64,000 bases of DNA from Mangifera indica (GCF_011075055.1 NC_058139.1:18869584-18933583); one strand, 5' to 3'. Counted from the first letter of the stretch, positions 28,521 to 42,112 are shown. Made by a program: numbers and translations. Notes: generated by a model not told the origin, from the letters alone.

Positions 28521-29312
28521 TATAACTTAACAATAGTAATAATATATATATATATTTTTGTACATATACAATTAATATATTATCATAAAATTAAATGATT
28601 TTAAATTTAAATATAAAACAATATTCAATCTAATAATATAGCATTGCTCATAATAAATATATTGAACAAGGCATATGGTGAAAATCTATGAATTGTCCTT
28701 AAAACCCCATAGATTCCCTTCAGAACTACCAAGTAAATTGCAGATAAATATCAAAACTGATGGCCCTCCCATGGTCGTCAGTAAACACAAGCGAAATCAA
28801 ACAAATTCCACACTGCCAAGAAAGTAAATTATCCTTAAATTTTCAATTTCGGATCAACTTGGATAGCAAAAGAATGGATCCAAATGCAAAGAAAGAGAAA
28901 CCAAGATGCAAGTAAAAACTAAACATAAAATCCTAACATTTCGACATCAAAAATCTATGCCACCCCCCATGCTTGCATATACAGATTATATAACACTTAC
29001 AGCTCCTATGTTATTGACTAAATGGCACTATATCTTACTCATCTTACCAGGATAATCTCAACCAATCTAAAAGCCAAAACTTTTAGTGTAGCCATCACTT
29101 AAAACACCACCTCCACAAAAAAGGCGAACGATTCCTAACTCAGAACATCTGCTACTTCATTAAGGGAGAATTCTATGGCATCCCACCTCACGCTCTTAAA
29201 TCAGCAGAATCCACAACTATCTCCCTGTGCGAAGATCTGCAATCTGCTAAATGGTCAAATAATTATAATAGGGTGCTGCAGTATGTTACAAATAGCAGAT
29301 TCACACATTCCA
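28521..29312. other. AT-rich repeat copy 4 and 3' flank of the ESD4-like gene
   Basis: Positions 28540-28650 hold another copy of the AT-rich dispersed family. From about 28700 the sequence has normal composition and probably includes the 3' UTR of the minus-strand SUMO protease gene. Confidence 0.45.
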
Positions 29313-32300
29313 TCACTCAGCTCTCAATCTCAGGATCTCTTTTGCTGTCCTCACACGAAAATAGGGCATGTGACTCTGCAAGGAGAAAGAAATGCTAGTT
29401 AAGAGTTGAAATATGGCATGCAAGCTTTTTTTGACAATGTAATCAGGATAGGCAAATATTTAGCAAATATGTCATTTGGATGCCCACACCAGTAGATTTT
29501 TCATTGCACTTAAGACCCAAAAAAAAAGACATTCTTTGACCCTAATAATATATATGGCATTTGGATGCATTTAACAAAAATTCCATATCTACAATGGTGT
29601 GGAGTTAAATCCACATGTTTCAACATGAAAAAAGCTATAAAAAATATTAACAAAAAATTACAAAATGCAGAGTTGTGCAGGAGAGCCAAGTTCCTTGCAT
29701 TTTACCTGGCCAAAACAAAGCCCTAGACCTCTGCTATAAAAGTCAACATATTTGAGCATAAACATACCACAGTCAAACCTGTTGGGATGAAAAATGCAAA
29801 CAGAAAGCTGTCAATAATTAGACAGAAGCACACAAAAACATTATGAAGCTAGTCTTTGGCACTAGAAGATGTCCAACTCTATGGGGGAAAACAACATTGA
29901 AATAGAATAATCTAGAGATGTATGGTTGATCACCTGAACTTAAAGAAGTGAAAAAAAAAGGCTATATTGAGTATGACAAAATTTTCAAAACTATGCTACA
30001 ATCAAAATATTACATTTAAACTTATTTCCTGACACTCAATTTTTAAGCTCCCTGTGATCATATTAATTTATTTTTAATCCAAAACCAGGTCATGATATCT
30101 ATAGAAGAATAGCATCTTAGCATGTATGTCTTTCCTATTTGAACAATCTTCAAGTATGTAACTACTGATTACTGCCAAATAGCATAAGTATAAATAATAC
30201 ACACCCATTCTCCTGTTCCGGAAGCTCCTCAACAAATTCTTGCTCCCACGCACTTACATCTATGTCTTTTCCACACTTGTCCTTCACTTCATCCACGTAA
30301 TATCTAGCCTGGCACACAGAAATTACCATCATCAACAAACTTTGCAACAATTGGACAACCCAAATGCAGATCTTCTCTATAAGGAAACAAACAGTTCAAT
30401 TTTCCAATATATACAATTTCTATCAGTGATAAACAAGATATGCAATGCAGTAATAAAAAGATGCACATCTAAGCAGTTGAACAAACATGCTGATCTTCAT
30501 CAGAGAGTAACTTTATAAAAAGACAAAAACTACTGTACAAGCTGTGAATTATGAAATCCTGGAATCAATTAATTGTAAGAATCTTACAGTATGCACTCTA
30601 ATAATTACAAGAGTAAGATTACTAAAACATGCCAGGGCATTCAGCACTTTCATATCCTTTCCTCTCAGTGAATCAAGATACTGAAATTTCTTATCCTTCT
30701 TATTAATAACAGCCAAGCACCAATGTATCTCCTGGTGGATAGGGACAAATATCTGAGCCCAAAAGAAGAACCAAGTCAGAGATAAGTGCATATTCAATAA
30801 AGCAAATATAAGAAGTAAAAGAAATGGGTGATGCACAAGAACTTTACTTTGTCACACTCAAGAAGAGTGTATCCCAACTTCTTGATGGATGTCCATCTTT
30901 TCACAGCTTTAAAATCATAGCCCTTGTTGCCGCTCACTAACTGAAAATTAGTAAAGTATGAGAAAAGAAGCATAAATACTCACCAAGAGAGGAGAACATT
31001 ACAAAAGCACTAGAGACATAAAAGAAGAATGTAGATCAGATGTGAAAGCTTAATTAGAGTTGGAAACATAAGAAAGAACTTTCTTTAGGTTCTAGAAACA
31101 GACCCTGAGCTTGTCTTAGATAAAGAAAGTAAAATAACAAAAGTGAGCACCACTGAGATAGTTTCTTTTTTCAAGTTTTTTTGGTAATTACCACTCAGTT
31201 ACTAATAAAGAAATGTGTGGAGTGATTTGTAAAGAAGAAAATCAGCATACCATTCATTATCTTTTATTATCACCAGCATACTAAATCCCATAAATAAAAG
31301 TCCATACTTGAGAGGTAGAAGGAGCCATGAAATCAATTGTTTTCTTGCTGATATTAATTTCATACAATGACCAACAGAATGGAAAAACAAAGACAGAGAT
31401 CTGGCAAATGATGTCTTAGGCTCCTCTGGCAATTAATTACATTGCAACGTGCAAAAACCATAATTGGATTCTTTTCACTTGTCAGAAAAAAATGAAGATT
31501 AGAAATGAACAAAGCATGTGTCCGAGGACTATTCAGTGTTCACATAGACTAACTTTTAAGGAGTTTAATGAAATCTTTGAGGGAAAAAAATCACTAACCT
31601 TCTTGTAAAAAAATGTGTTGAAGAAATGGCATTTCAGAAACTTCTGTGGATCCCTCCTTTCCCTGTCTTTCAGCAACCCCAGATACACATTTATGACCTA
31701 CAAATGAGAAAATGCATACACATTAGAAATAAATGACTATCCACTATCATCCAGTAAATCCCTAACAATTATAAGGATGACAACAAACTAAAAACTCTCT
31801 TATACAAAAATTAAGCAAAAAAAAACCTTCCAATGATACCTCATCATTCAACCATGCACCTGGTCTAAGGCACTGCAGTATATGTCCAGTAATGTCAATA
31901 TCTGTCCCTGAATCACTGACTAAGACCTTGCTCCTCCTGAGTAAAAGTCCCAGTTGTTTGTATTAGCATTTGAGCATGTCTCAGTTATGTTGTAGAACAA
32001 ACAAGGACCATTAACTGCCCAAAAAATACCAATAAGATCATTTGGTGATACCTATTAGAAGCAAATGCACCATCAACCTCAGCTTCTTCCTTCTCTGTCA
32101 GAGGGACAAAGGGTTCGCAAGGTAATTCCTGAAATGAATTATCAACAGTTCTCAGTGTCATATAATGAATAGGGCACTCCTAATTTATTAAGGTCCTAAA
32201 AATAGTTACCTTAATGTTACAACAATTCTATCACTTAATCTCAAAAGCAAGTATATCATCAACAGTTCCACTAGACTTATAAACATACCTCTACCAGTTT

Positions 32301-33026
32301 TTCCTCTGGTTGCTTCACGGGCTGCAACTGCCTGAGAGAATCGCGGCGCTTCTCATACAACTCAATCTCAAACCCTATTGACTTCAACTTAGAGCCCCTC
32401 CTCTGTGCACTCTCCAACAACTTCTTATACACCTGAACATCCTGCAAACCAATCACCCCTTGATATAAAGACAATGAATCCAATATCTTCTCCGCACTCT
32501 CCATCCTCAAGATATCACCATCCACACCACCATTATTCAAATCCGTAGAAACCACCGAAGACGATGATGGCTGGAAATTATTATGATGTCTCTGCTCCAC
32601 ATCTTTCCCGCTAATTTCCTTAATAGGAACCTCATATTTCTCATTCTCGATAACCTCAACTCCTTCAAAACTTGAATCATTAGAAACTATTTCATTCTTA
32701 TCATCATGTTCATTATCAACTTCAATCACATCTTTATTTTTACAATATCGAGAAGTGCACGAATCCTGTTTTAGCTTGTCGCAGAATCCAAATTTGAGAA
32801 TTCTATATGGGGCATGAACTTGTCTTTTCAGAGGGGGTTTGGCTTCTGGGTACCTGGAGACTCTCGAAACCGTGTAATTAGATGAAACAAAATCTTGGTT
32901 TGGGGTATGCTGCATGAAAGAAAACCTGGGCCGCTTTGAAATATGAGAGTTCTGGTATGGACTTTGAAGATGATTCAATGATAAGTACTCGTCGCCACGT
33001 TTACGATTGACCGTTAAAGCACCCAT
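29313..33026 (-). CDS. ESD4: ESD4/ULP1-type SUMO protease, 9 coding exons
   Basis: Minus-strand exons: 33026-32289, 32128-32052, 31936-31840, 31697-31599, 30940-30848, 30752-30633, 30308-30205, 29778-29706 and 29375-29313. They join in frame to 487 residues, near the ESD4 length. The start MGALTVNRKR matches the ESD4-type N-terminus; the first 245 residues are the divergent nuclear regulatory region. The C48 peptidase domain follows, with FVPLTEKEEAEV, RPGAWLNDEVINVYL, HFFNTFFYKK and the catalytic set His378 (EIHWCLAV), Asp395 (YLDSL), Gln440 (LPEQENG) and Cys446 (GFDCGMF), all intact. ESD4 processes and removes SUMO, sits at the inner nuclear pore and represses early flowering. The intron after residue 408 seems to start GC instead of GT. 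Paralogue ELS1/ULP1A is the main alternative. Confidence 0.93.
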
Positions 33027-33591
33027 TCGTGTTGAAATTGAATTTTGTAAAACCCTAAAAACTTGGAAACCTATTTAGAAAACCCCATCTCACAGACAAA
33101 ACAAGAGATAACCCTAGATGCAATAATGCAACCGAACAACTTATCTCTTGAGCAAATACAACTCAATTCAAAAGAAAAAGAAGGAGCTATAAAATCGAGC
33201 TCGGACAGGAGAACTGAAACCCTAATATTTCACGGATTAAGGGTATAACTGAAATTAAAAGGAAAGAAAAAGGAGTGAAAATTGGAATTCAAAGCAAAAC
33301 AAAGACAGATATTGAGATTTTGTACGAGAAAATTTGAGTTCGGTTGAACTGGTTTCAGATCTAAAGAGGTTCATGTGGTATTTATTTTCTATGGTACGGC
33401 AAAAAAATTTTCGCGGCACTGGACACAATAAAAATTAAAATAAAAAAAGAATTAAAAAACTATCCAATACGATTAAATGTCATTATAATACTGATAATAG
33501 GAAATCTGTCACACGCCACATTCTGTGAAGTTTTAGCCACATTGCATGGCCCACTATATTAGCCACACCATTAAAAGATAAAAAAGCAAAA
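33027..33591 (-). other. Upstream region of the ESD4-like gene
   Basis: No gene. The probable leader and promoter of the minus-strand SUMO protease lie here; a plus-strand 61-codon frame at 33063-33248 overlaps this leader and is not credible. Confidence 0.45.
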
Positions 33592-34410
33592 GGTCAAATG
33601 AGCATTTTTCACACAAGGTTTTATGGGTATTCAATTTTTTATTTATTAATTATCAAAAATTTAAATACTCATCTATTTATTAAATTTTATTATTATTATT
33701 ATTATTAAGAATAAAATTATTATTTAAAAATTATATTTAAACTCATTTTTAGTATTATCTCTAAATTTTCAAATTTTTATTTTTATCTCTCTAAACTCAT
33801 ATTTTTCATATTTGAGTATTGACTCCCCCCCCCCCCCCCTCACCCTAAGTCTAGAATTACAAAACTCTATTTTTTTGCTATTGATAGCATTCGATCTTCC
33901 TTTCTCTCTAATAACAATTCATCACCATTGGTTATCGGTCTCTCTCTTCCCTCTCCAATTGTCTTTGTTGAAAACAAAGATAAAGGGTTTTTATTGATAA
34001 AGGCTCCTCGTTGGAGTCTTCATCTTCGACAAAGGTAGCCAGAGAGAGATGGAAGATTAACGATAGGTGGCAGCAAATTGTCGCCAAAGAGAAAGAGAAA
34101 GGAAGACTAAGGTGTAACTGAAATTTTTTAAAATCTGAAGGGCTGCTATATATAACAAAAAGATAGAGTTTTACAACCCTAAACTTGGAGGGGGGGAAAA
34201 TCAATTTTTAAATCTGAAAAATATAAATTTAGAGGATGAAAACTTACGTTAATCTTAAAATATAAATTTAAATAGAATTTTTAAATGACGATTTTATTCT
34301 TGACAGTCATAATAAAATTTAACAGACGGATGAATATTTAAAATTTTAATTATTAATAAATAAAAAATTGAGTTTACGTCAAACCATGGGTGAAAAATAG
34401 TCATTTGGCC
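33592..34410. mobile_element. MULE-like element with long terminal inverted repeats
   Basis: The left end GGTCAAATGAGCATTTTTCA pairs with the right end TGAAAAATAGTCATTTGGCC. The similarity continues about 100 bases inward through tcaattttttatttattaat. Internal halves are again inverted relative to each other (ctctaaac..tttgag / aaatttagagg). A 15-base C homopolymer lies at 33825-33839. The flanking 9-mers (aaagcaaaa, ttcaaaaat) do not match, so the target duplication has decayed or an end is misplaced. It separates the divergent SUMO protease and trihelix genes. Confidence 0.7.
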
Positions 34411-35640
34411 TTCAAAAATATTGAAATTTAAAATAATTTTACATTAATAATCAAAAGAGGAAATTTTCCAATGATTTATTATAATAATAAATTTAAATAA
34501 TATTAATTTTTAAATATTAGTAAGTCATTTATCTATACAATCTAAGGAGCCATAAGAATTACTTCTAAATAGTAATTGCCCCTAGTCCCTTCATATAATA
34601 TTTAGAAGCCTGTTAAATTCAGAATGGTTTTTACTATTAAAAACGAGAAATTCACCTCAAATTTTATATTATTATTATATTTAATAAAATTTAATATATA
34701 TAATAATTATTATATCTATTTAATATTAATAAAAAATATTTATGATAGTATTTTATTTAAATATATTTAAAAATTATTAAATATAAATTATTTAATATTA
34801 TATCTGATATATTAAACATGTTTTATGTTAAATATATATTTTCTATATTTTTAAAATATTTTTTTTCTTTTAATAATATATTAAAATTGTATTCATTATT
34901 AAATTATGATATTAATTAATTAAATTAATTTTTTCGTGTTGTTATTTTTTGTCAATATATTTATTAAAAATATTTATTAAATTATTTATTATTTTAATTA
35001 AAAATAAGAATATTGTTATTATAAAAATTTGATATTTTGTTTTGTTTATTTATTTAGAAATAACATTAATTAGGAAAATAAATAAATAAATAAATAATCC
35101 CACATCATGTTTTTCTGTTATGCGGAATTTACCTCACCGTGTCGTGAGGATTTGAGTTTGGTGGACGGCCAGGGGAAAGCCTGGTCAAAATGTGAACCAC
35201 AGTCGAGGCAGAACGTCAATATCAATAAGAGGCGTTCAGTCTTGAAACTTGATGAGCTTCGAGGAAAGTGGTCAGGCCGAAACCTGCTAAAATTTATTCC
35301 ATTTCTGATTTTTTTTTATTTTTTATTTTTTCATAATTAGTAACTCACTCCGCATTCATGTTTCTTTTGTTTGTTAATATTTGGTGGGTGCGAATCGAGT
35401 GAATCCAAGAACACGACATTCACGCCGGTGACGGAGTTTTCATCTAACCCACCAATCACGTCCCTCCACCTCACGCCTTCCTTCGCTTTTTTTCCTTACC
35501 ACGTGTCCCGTCTTTCACCGATCGGTCAACCTTAACCTAAAAACCAATAGCCTCACAATCCGTCTTCACTTTCTTTACTTGTTTTCCTAAATCAGATCTG
35601 GTATTATTTTTCCGGTTCACAGGAACCCTAACTGGATCCG
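34411..35640. other. AT-rich spacer, then trihelix gene promoter
   Basis: 34411-35100 is almost pure A/T with no pattern I can name. From 35100 the GC content rises; 35107-35340 is open for 77 codons but resembles no family. 35400-35640 is probably the promoter and leader of the following gene. Confidence 0.45.
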
Positions 35641-36708
35641 ATGGAAGAAGACGATGAGATGCACTCACATCCGTCGCCACCGGCCACCGGATCTCCGTCT
35701 CCGTTATCTCAGTCACCGCCAAACGAACGGATATCTGTGACAGTTGCGGCGGCTGCACCACCAACTCAGCAGCAGCAACAGCATAACAGTATAATAGTGG
35801 CTCCTCCGCCGCCGCAGAGAAACGGCGGTGGTGGAGGGAGGGAAGACTGTTGGAGCGAAGGAGCCACTGCGGTGTTGATAGACGCGTGGGGAGAACGGTA
35901 CTTGGAGCTAAGTAGAGGGAACTTGAAGCAGAAACATTGGAAAGAAGTTGCTGATATTGTGAGTAGTCGAGAGGACTACACGAAGACTCCAAAGACTGAT
36001 ATTCAGTGCAAGAATCGAATAGATACGGTAAAGAAAAAGTATAAATTAGAAAAAGCTAAAATTATGTCAGGTGGAGGAGCTAGTAAGTGGGTTTTCTTTG
36101 ACAAACTCGATCAGTTGATCGGACCCACTGCGAAAATTCCGGTACCTTTAGCAGCGTCACCAGCAATAGCACCACCAGCTGCAGGTAGTTCAAGAGTACC
36201 AATGGGAATACCTGTTGGAATAAGAACTCCGACGGTGGCTGCGGTCAAGAATCAGCATCAGATACATTTGAGGAAAAGGAGTGGCGGTGGTTCTGGCATG
36301 GCGGCAGCTGTGGACACAGAGTCGGATGAATCGGAGGAAGAATCCCGAGATTCAATGGATAGTTTTCCTCCAGCAAAGAGGATAAGAGTGGCGGTCGATT
36401 TAGGGAAAGGGAAGAAAGAGAAGGGTGGTTGGGGTGAATCAGTAAGGATGTTGACACAAGCTGTATTGAAGTTTGGGGAAGCTTATGAGCAGGCTGAGAG
36501 TGCCAAGTTACAACAGGTTGTGGAGATGGAGAGGCAGAGGATGAAGTTTGCTAAAGAGCTGGAGTTGCAGAGGATGCAGTTTTTTATGAAGACCCAGTTG
36601 GAGATTTCACAGTTGAAGCATGGAAGGAGAACTGGGAATGTAAGTAATCATAACAGGAATAATAGCAGCAATAACAATAATGACAACAATAGTGATTGTA
36701 GTATCTAA
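35641..36708 (+). CDS. Trihelix transcription factor, ASIL1/ASIL2-like, intronless
   Basis: A single exon encodes 355 residues, typical for the SIP1/ASIL clade. A Pro/Ser/Gln-rich N-terminus precedes the trihelix DNA-binding domain at about 68-155. The three spaced tryptophans are visible as DCWSEG (W71), IDAWGERY (W83) and KHWKEV (W100). The clade-typical motifs TDIQCKNRIDTVKKKYK and SKWVFFDKLDQLIGPT follow. An acidic stretch and a basic PAKRIRV / GKGKKEK segment near 240-260 may be a nuclear signal. The C-terminus (about 265-325) is a coiled coil rich in Gln, Met, Glu and Arg, followed by an Asn-rich tail. ASIL proteins bind GT-box elements and repress seed-maturation genes in seedlings. 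The ATG at 35641 is the first in frame after upstream stops. ASIL1 versus ASIL2 cannot be told apart by eye. Confidence 0.92.
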   Translation: MEEDDEMHSHPSPPATGSPSPLSQSPPNERISVTVAAAAPPTQQQQQHNSIIVAPPPPQRNGGGGGREDCWSEGATAVLIDAWGERYLELSRGNLKQKHWKEVADIVSSREDYTKTPKTDIQCKNRIDTVKKKYKLEKAKIMSGGGASKWVFFDKLDQLIGPTAKIPVPLAASPAIAPPAAGSSRVPMGIPVGIRTPTVAAVKNQHQIHLRKRSGGGSGMAAAVDTESDESEEESRDSMDSFPPAKRIRVAVDLGKGKKEKGGWGESVRMLTQAVLKFGEAYEQAESAKLQQVVEMERQRMKFAKELELQRMQFFMKTQLEISQLKHGRRTGNVSNHNRNNSSNNNNDNNSDCSI

Positions 36709-37212
36709 TTTATATGAAGACGATTATGTTTGGCTTAAGATGCCTAGTTCTAGATTGAAATTTTTAGATTTAGATTTAGATTTAATTTAGATTTCTTCCT
36801 TTCTTGTTGTCTGTTGATGAAGACCTCATTGATGATATAAAATGTTGTACTGGAATTGTTGCCTTAATGTAATGTAAACTGAAACTAATTGAAAGCCTGT
36901 GAGATTGTGCCATTGCCATGGTTGTTCATTTCTCATTAATTTCCAAACGAAAAGGAAAAAGAACAAGATGGTAATAACAAATATGTTCAATTTCTCAACT
37001 TTGCTTCACATATATTGACAGTTCAAAAAAAGATGAAAGATACACAAGATCACTAAAGATTAGCATAAAAGAGAGGTTGCCCAGTTGTAAGTTCATCGTT
37101 GCACTGGCAAAGCACCTTGGCTGGGGCAGATAGAGAAAAATATGGCTGGGTCTACATCTGAAGCAGCCAAAAAGAAGAAACGATTTACGTTTGCATGAAT
37201 TTTTTTTCATAT
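36709..37212. other. 3' flank between the trihelix gene and the BTB pseudogene
   Basis: It contains the trihelix 3' UTR (tandem tttagattt near 36760-36795) and the 3' side of the convergent dead gene. No further gene is seen. Confidence 0.5.
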
Positions 37213-40200
37213 TTATTTCAAACAGCCACGGCTCAAGGTTCCATTTTGTAGAAGATCGGCTAGCTTATCAAACAACAGAGCTGTACGCCAACCCCAACCC
37301 TTCGGAGCTTTTGGCAAAAGAGTGCCCCTTTGTTTGAAGCTTCCAAACACCATGACTTCTCTCCTTGATGGGCATATCAACTAATAACATCGACAAGATA
37401 TAGTCTAAACAAATACCTTTTTGTGATATTAAGTAGCAATGTAGTTGGTATGAAAACAGACGGCTGCTTGTTCATTTATATTTGCAGAGGAGACGTGGAT
37501 ATCACCTGATATCAAGCAGTAACTTTTTCATGAGAAACCACCTACATATGAATCTGAAAACAGGAAGTTCATACAGGCAGCCATGGAAGAGATGATCAAT
37601 TACTTAAGAAGCAAAATTGGGTATAAAAAGGACAGCACACCAACAAAGGGACAAATAATTCTGCTTTGATGTACCAAGTTAAGGCTAAACCTTTCTTAGA
37701 GAATCAGTAATCTCTGCCTTCCACCAGTGAAGAAACAATCCCAAAATAAACATTAATCTATTGTGATTCTGGGGATCACATGTAAATTGTTTCTAAGGAA
37801 AATATTTCTATGATAAACAACATTACCAAGAGCTCGGCATCCTTGAGGATCTTCATCAAGCATGAACACTAACCTGTAAGTTAAATTAACGCATATGAAT
37901 AAAATCTCAACAAGACAACAACAACAAAGAAGAGGCCCCACAAACATTTTAATTTTATCACACAAAGGAAAACCTTCCACAAGGAGCCTGCATAAAAATA
38001 TTCTGGAGTGTACTTAACTTGCCCATCATTGAGCATGTGCACATCCTAAAATTCAACCCTGCAGAACCAGCAGACTGTTTACAATATAAAACTATCAAGT
38101 AGAATATGCATTACTGGCTATGCAAAGTAAGAAAAATTACCCAAAACGGAAAGGAGGAAAGTGACTCAGAGGTGTTTTCATATCCAATGACAACGAAGAG
38201 CCACCTGCATTCTCCCACTCAATTCCAATAGCATGTTCTGCTAACTCTAGCATTTGCATGGACCTACCACTAGTACTTGGCCCTGAAATGGAAGCTCCTG
38301 ACAATCTGCTTTGCAGATCTGTCTCATATCCCCTCTCTCTTTGTTCAATGTAGATATTAGTGGAGTTGCTCCCTCCTTCGCTTAACCCAACTATAGCTGT
38401 AAATCCATCGCCAGATAGGTCTGCATTGTGGTCAGTTCTAGCCTCTTTGTCATAATTAGCAGGGGATTGTTGACAATGCCTATTGCAACCCAATGGCACC
38501 TGGGAAAAGACAAAACGTGCTGGAGACCAAGCAGATGCTGGCACAAATGTAGTTCCATGTCCTATACCTGCAAGCCCATCAATATGCCCCCTAACATGAA
38601 TTCTTACAGGCCTACAGAGGCCATTTCCTTCTCCTTCAGAAGAATCAACAAGATATATGTTCCCAGTCTTTCCATTTGAATTATTCTGATCATGCTCGTG
38701 CATATAATAACCAGTAGCAATAACTTCCCAAAGGTTGCCTGCAAGTGCAAGCCATACTAGTGATGCAGCAAGTGCAATTTTTGCAAGTCTCAGCAACAAT
38801 TTCTTGCACCCTCAGTGTTGAGAGCATCTACATAAAAACCATAAAAATGAAAAAAAATTAAATATCCTTGTATAAACTGGAAGTAAAAGAAATAGTTTGT
38901 ACAAAGATATAGGCTCTGTAACAGGATGAAAATCAATGTCTAAACCTCCAATGGAAGAGAGGAAAAGGAGAGTTTTGAAGCCATTCTCTCCAGGATCCCT
39001 CCTTAATGGTTATCTTCAAACAGCTGTAATGCATTTTGGTCCAACAGTGATGTGATATATAATTATTTTTGGATAAAAGGAATCGATGACTTAAGATTTA
39101 ACAAAAATCCTGGTAGTGAACAACGTGTTTAAGTGCAAGCACAGAGGAGTAAGCGAACGTATGGCAGTTTTCTCGTGCTCACCTTCCAGAGGAATTCTTT
39201 GTACGTAGCAATTGACATATATGATGTAATAATAACAGATTTTAATGACAAACCTGCAGCCAAAGGCCATCATTTACAGCTTTGCAAGGAGTTCTCTAAC
39301 GTTTAAAAGAGCCTCAAAAGACCTGTTGCAGTATAAAAGAGAACCACCTTCAAGTCTACTGGCAAAAGTATCATATTCCTCACCATGAACCACACAATTT
39401 CCTTTAGCATAACCTTTAACCTGTCTTCTAACCACAACCCAGCAACCCCATGAAAGACCAGGCATGCCACATCTTCCCCAATCATTCATCATAATCCCAT
39501 AACACAAAGAGTCCACTGAAGAAGAATGTTTTGATTGGTCACTTGCAAGCCAACTATTGTTATTCAAATGGTAGCATGAGCCTTTTTCAGATAATCCCTC
39601 CATACTTGCACCACTGACCCCAAGCCCACTGGTTCCAACTCTAATTGGCATTTCAACATAAGAACATGAAGTCCTATTTCTATCAGTACCTGAATATGAA
39701 CTACTGAAAGATAAAGACTGATTCATATTGGTGGGATATACTGGTTCCAACTTTGGCTGAGTGTATACGACTTGTTGCATCTGTTGCTTGGAATCAGAAA
39801 CTCCTGTCTGTAGGTCAACTACACAGTCTGCAAGCTCAACCAGAAGTTTATGAGCCATATCATTTCTCTCTACATGATCTGCTAAATTTAAGCATCCTAG
39901 TTCAGATTCTAACCCCTTATTCAAGCAGCTATTGGTCAAATTTGTTCCCTTTTCTTTACAAGAATCAGAATGGATACCTGTTCCCATATCAGAACTCGAA
40001 TTTCATTGCTCAAAAATGTTCTGCCTTACAAAAAGCACTTTTCGCATGGAACGCACATGAAGCCAGTTCAAAACTTTATTTTAAATGGTACAAAAAGAAG
40101 AGTCATTTAAGAGTTCAGACCTTAACCGCAAAACCATCTAGTCCCTATAGCTCTTCCTGATTAGGTATCCACAACTCATCTGAGGTCAGCAATGCATGCA

Positions 40201-41691
40201 AACTTTGAGAGGAAAGTTTTGGAAGAACTTATTCGTGATTGAAAGAAACAATAAAAGAAATGATGAAAGATGAAAAATCAAATTTCAAAAACAAAATGTA
40301 AATTATCAAGTAAAATCTTCAAAAATGGAGGCAGGAAGTTGCAACTGAAAACATACTAGAAGGCTTATGTACATAAGAAGCTACAGGGGGGTATGATGGA
40401 CAGTATGGAGTTGTATGGTTGCACTGAAAAGGGCCAAGTCCGTTGACTAAACGAGCAACATATTTGACAAGGTTATCAAAAACAAATAGCAGTGCAGCAA
40501 AATTTGTTATCAGATTTAGTAGCAGAGTATACAATAAAAGGTATGATTCTTTATTTTTTTTCGTTTTCTTTTGGTCTTTTTTTTTTAGGTTCTCCAGAAA
40601 ACCGTAAAATCATGGGATTCATTTAAAAATGTAAAAGATAAAACAATTCTTTCATCTAATTTTCCGTGTTTTGTCTTTTGTCCCTTTTTTTTTTTTGTGC
40701 ATTGTACAGATAACTAAAGCACCACGTTTACTAATAAAGTTTGTTTGTGCCATGAAAAATATTACAAGTGCTCTATAATAGAGCCAGTACTAAAAAACGA
40801 AAGAAAGAAGGATAAAATTAAAAAGTGAAACAAATTTCAGATTATAAACTCTTAAAAGTGAGAATATAAAACAAAAGAGCAATTCACCAAAATTCGATCA
40901 TATTCACTTAATATCTAATATTAGATCCTAACTACAAGGATTATCAGAAAAATAATTGACAAATGTGGTAAAAACAAAATAACTGCTTGATGTTTCAATC
41001 TTATTACGCTTAAAAAACTATAATCTAACAGACAAAACTATATTTCCGAGCTTCACTTCATATTCTTACTTTCACATTTAGTAATTGCAAGCAGGAACAC
41101 TTAGTCTTTCAATTCCACTGCACCACTTTGACAAAAGAAGCCCCAACAAGCATTCTTTACACGTTCTCCATGTATGCAATGATCTCGACTCTCTGTAAAA
41201 ACCTGAAATTACAAGTAGACACATTTTCAGCAACTAAAGAAATGAGAATGATACCGAAAGTATGGAAAATTAGAGCATTTTTAACCTGATAAGCTGAGAA
41301 ATTCGAAGTCCACAACTCGGATATAATGAAATCCATGCATATTGTAAACAAATCCTGTAACAACGAGAACATTAATTGCAAGCATCAGCACAATCTAAAT
41401 AAAAGCATACTATTTACCTGAAGGTCAAGAAATGAGGCAGCAGCCAGGACACGAAAAATGTTAGTACTATTAAGCTTAGGTTGATGACCTTATAAATAAG
41501 CCAAAGCCATAGCAATTGCTTCACTGTTCACATTCTTATCACCACTAGAGCAGTCGCCTCTTTCCAGGGATCATGTAGCATGTTTCTAAACATTACATTT
41601 ATTTTATGAGTAACATCTGAAACAAAATTTTCAAATATGAACACCTAAATTATGAGCTTCAATAGAAAATTAAGCAATGGAAGTGATAGGT

Positions 41692-42111
41692 TGATGCAAG
41701 ATGAACTAAAGGCTAAACTGAGTTAATGGAATAAACAAAAATTGAAGCAGAGAAGATGGCATGAAGGAATTACAAACAGAGTTAGTGAAACAAAAGGGAA
41801 GCCCGGTATAAAGACGTTAAGAGCACAACGTTATTTTGGATTATGTAGTGCATGAATTAGTTTGCTTATGGTATCGTTGGAATTACATACATTGTATATT
41901 AGGTGTAATCGTTCTGGTATTGTTTTATACATGTAATACTCTGCTTTTGGCTTGTATAAATAAAAGAATGAAGGCGGGAAAAGAGAGCAAGCGGTTATTG
42001 ATTCTTGAATTTTGTTATTATTTTGGTTCTATTTTCCTTTCTGAAATTTATTCTATCTCTTGTATCTTGCATCCTGTTCTTGATCTCTAATAATCTAAAC
42101 CATCGACATCA
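41692..42111 (+). repeat. 5' LTR
   Basis: 420 bp, TG...CA ends, with a direct counterpart at 48382-48801. A TATA-like tgtataaataaaagaatga stretch near 41954 may be the ancestral promoter. Confidence 0.93.
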
Positions 42112-42112
42112 G

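Noticed and set aside
38137..38799. Minus-strand 220-codon frame beginning with an apparent signal or membrane segment (LLRLAKIALAASLVWLALAG)
   Set aside because: The hydrophobic start is an out-of-frame reading of a Cys-rich BTB-protein segment (AETCKNC, MACTCRQP). A small deletion then brings the true frame into this one, so it is part of the pseudogene.
39274..39987. Minus-strand 237-codon frame as an independent gene
   Set aside because: It is one exon of the BTB/POZ pseudogene, with a splice acceptor before 39994 and the expected continuation (PCKAVNDG then LWLQ) in another frame after a deletion.
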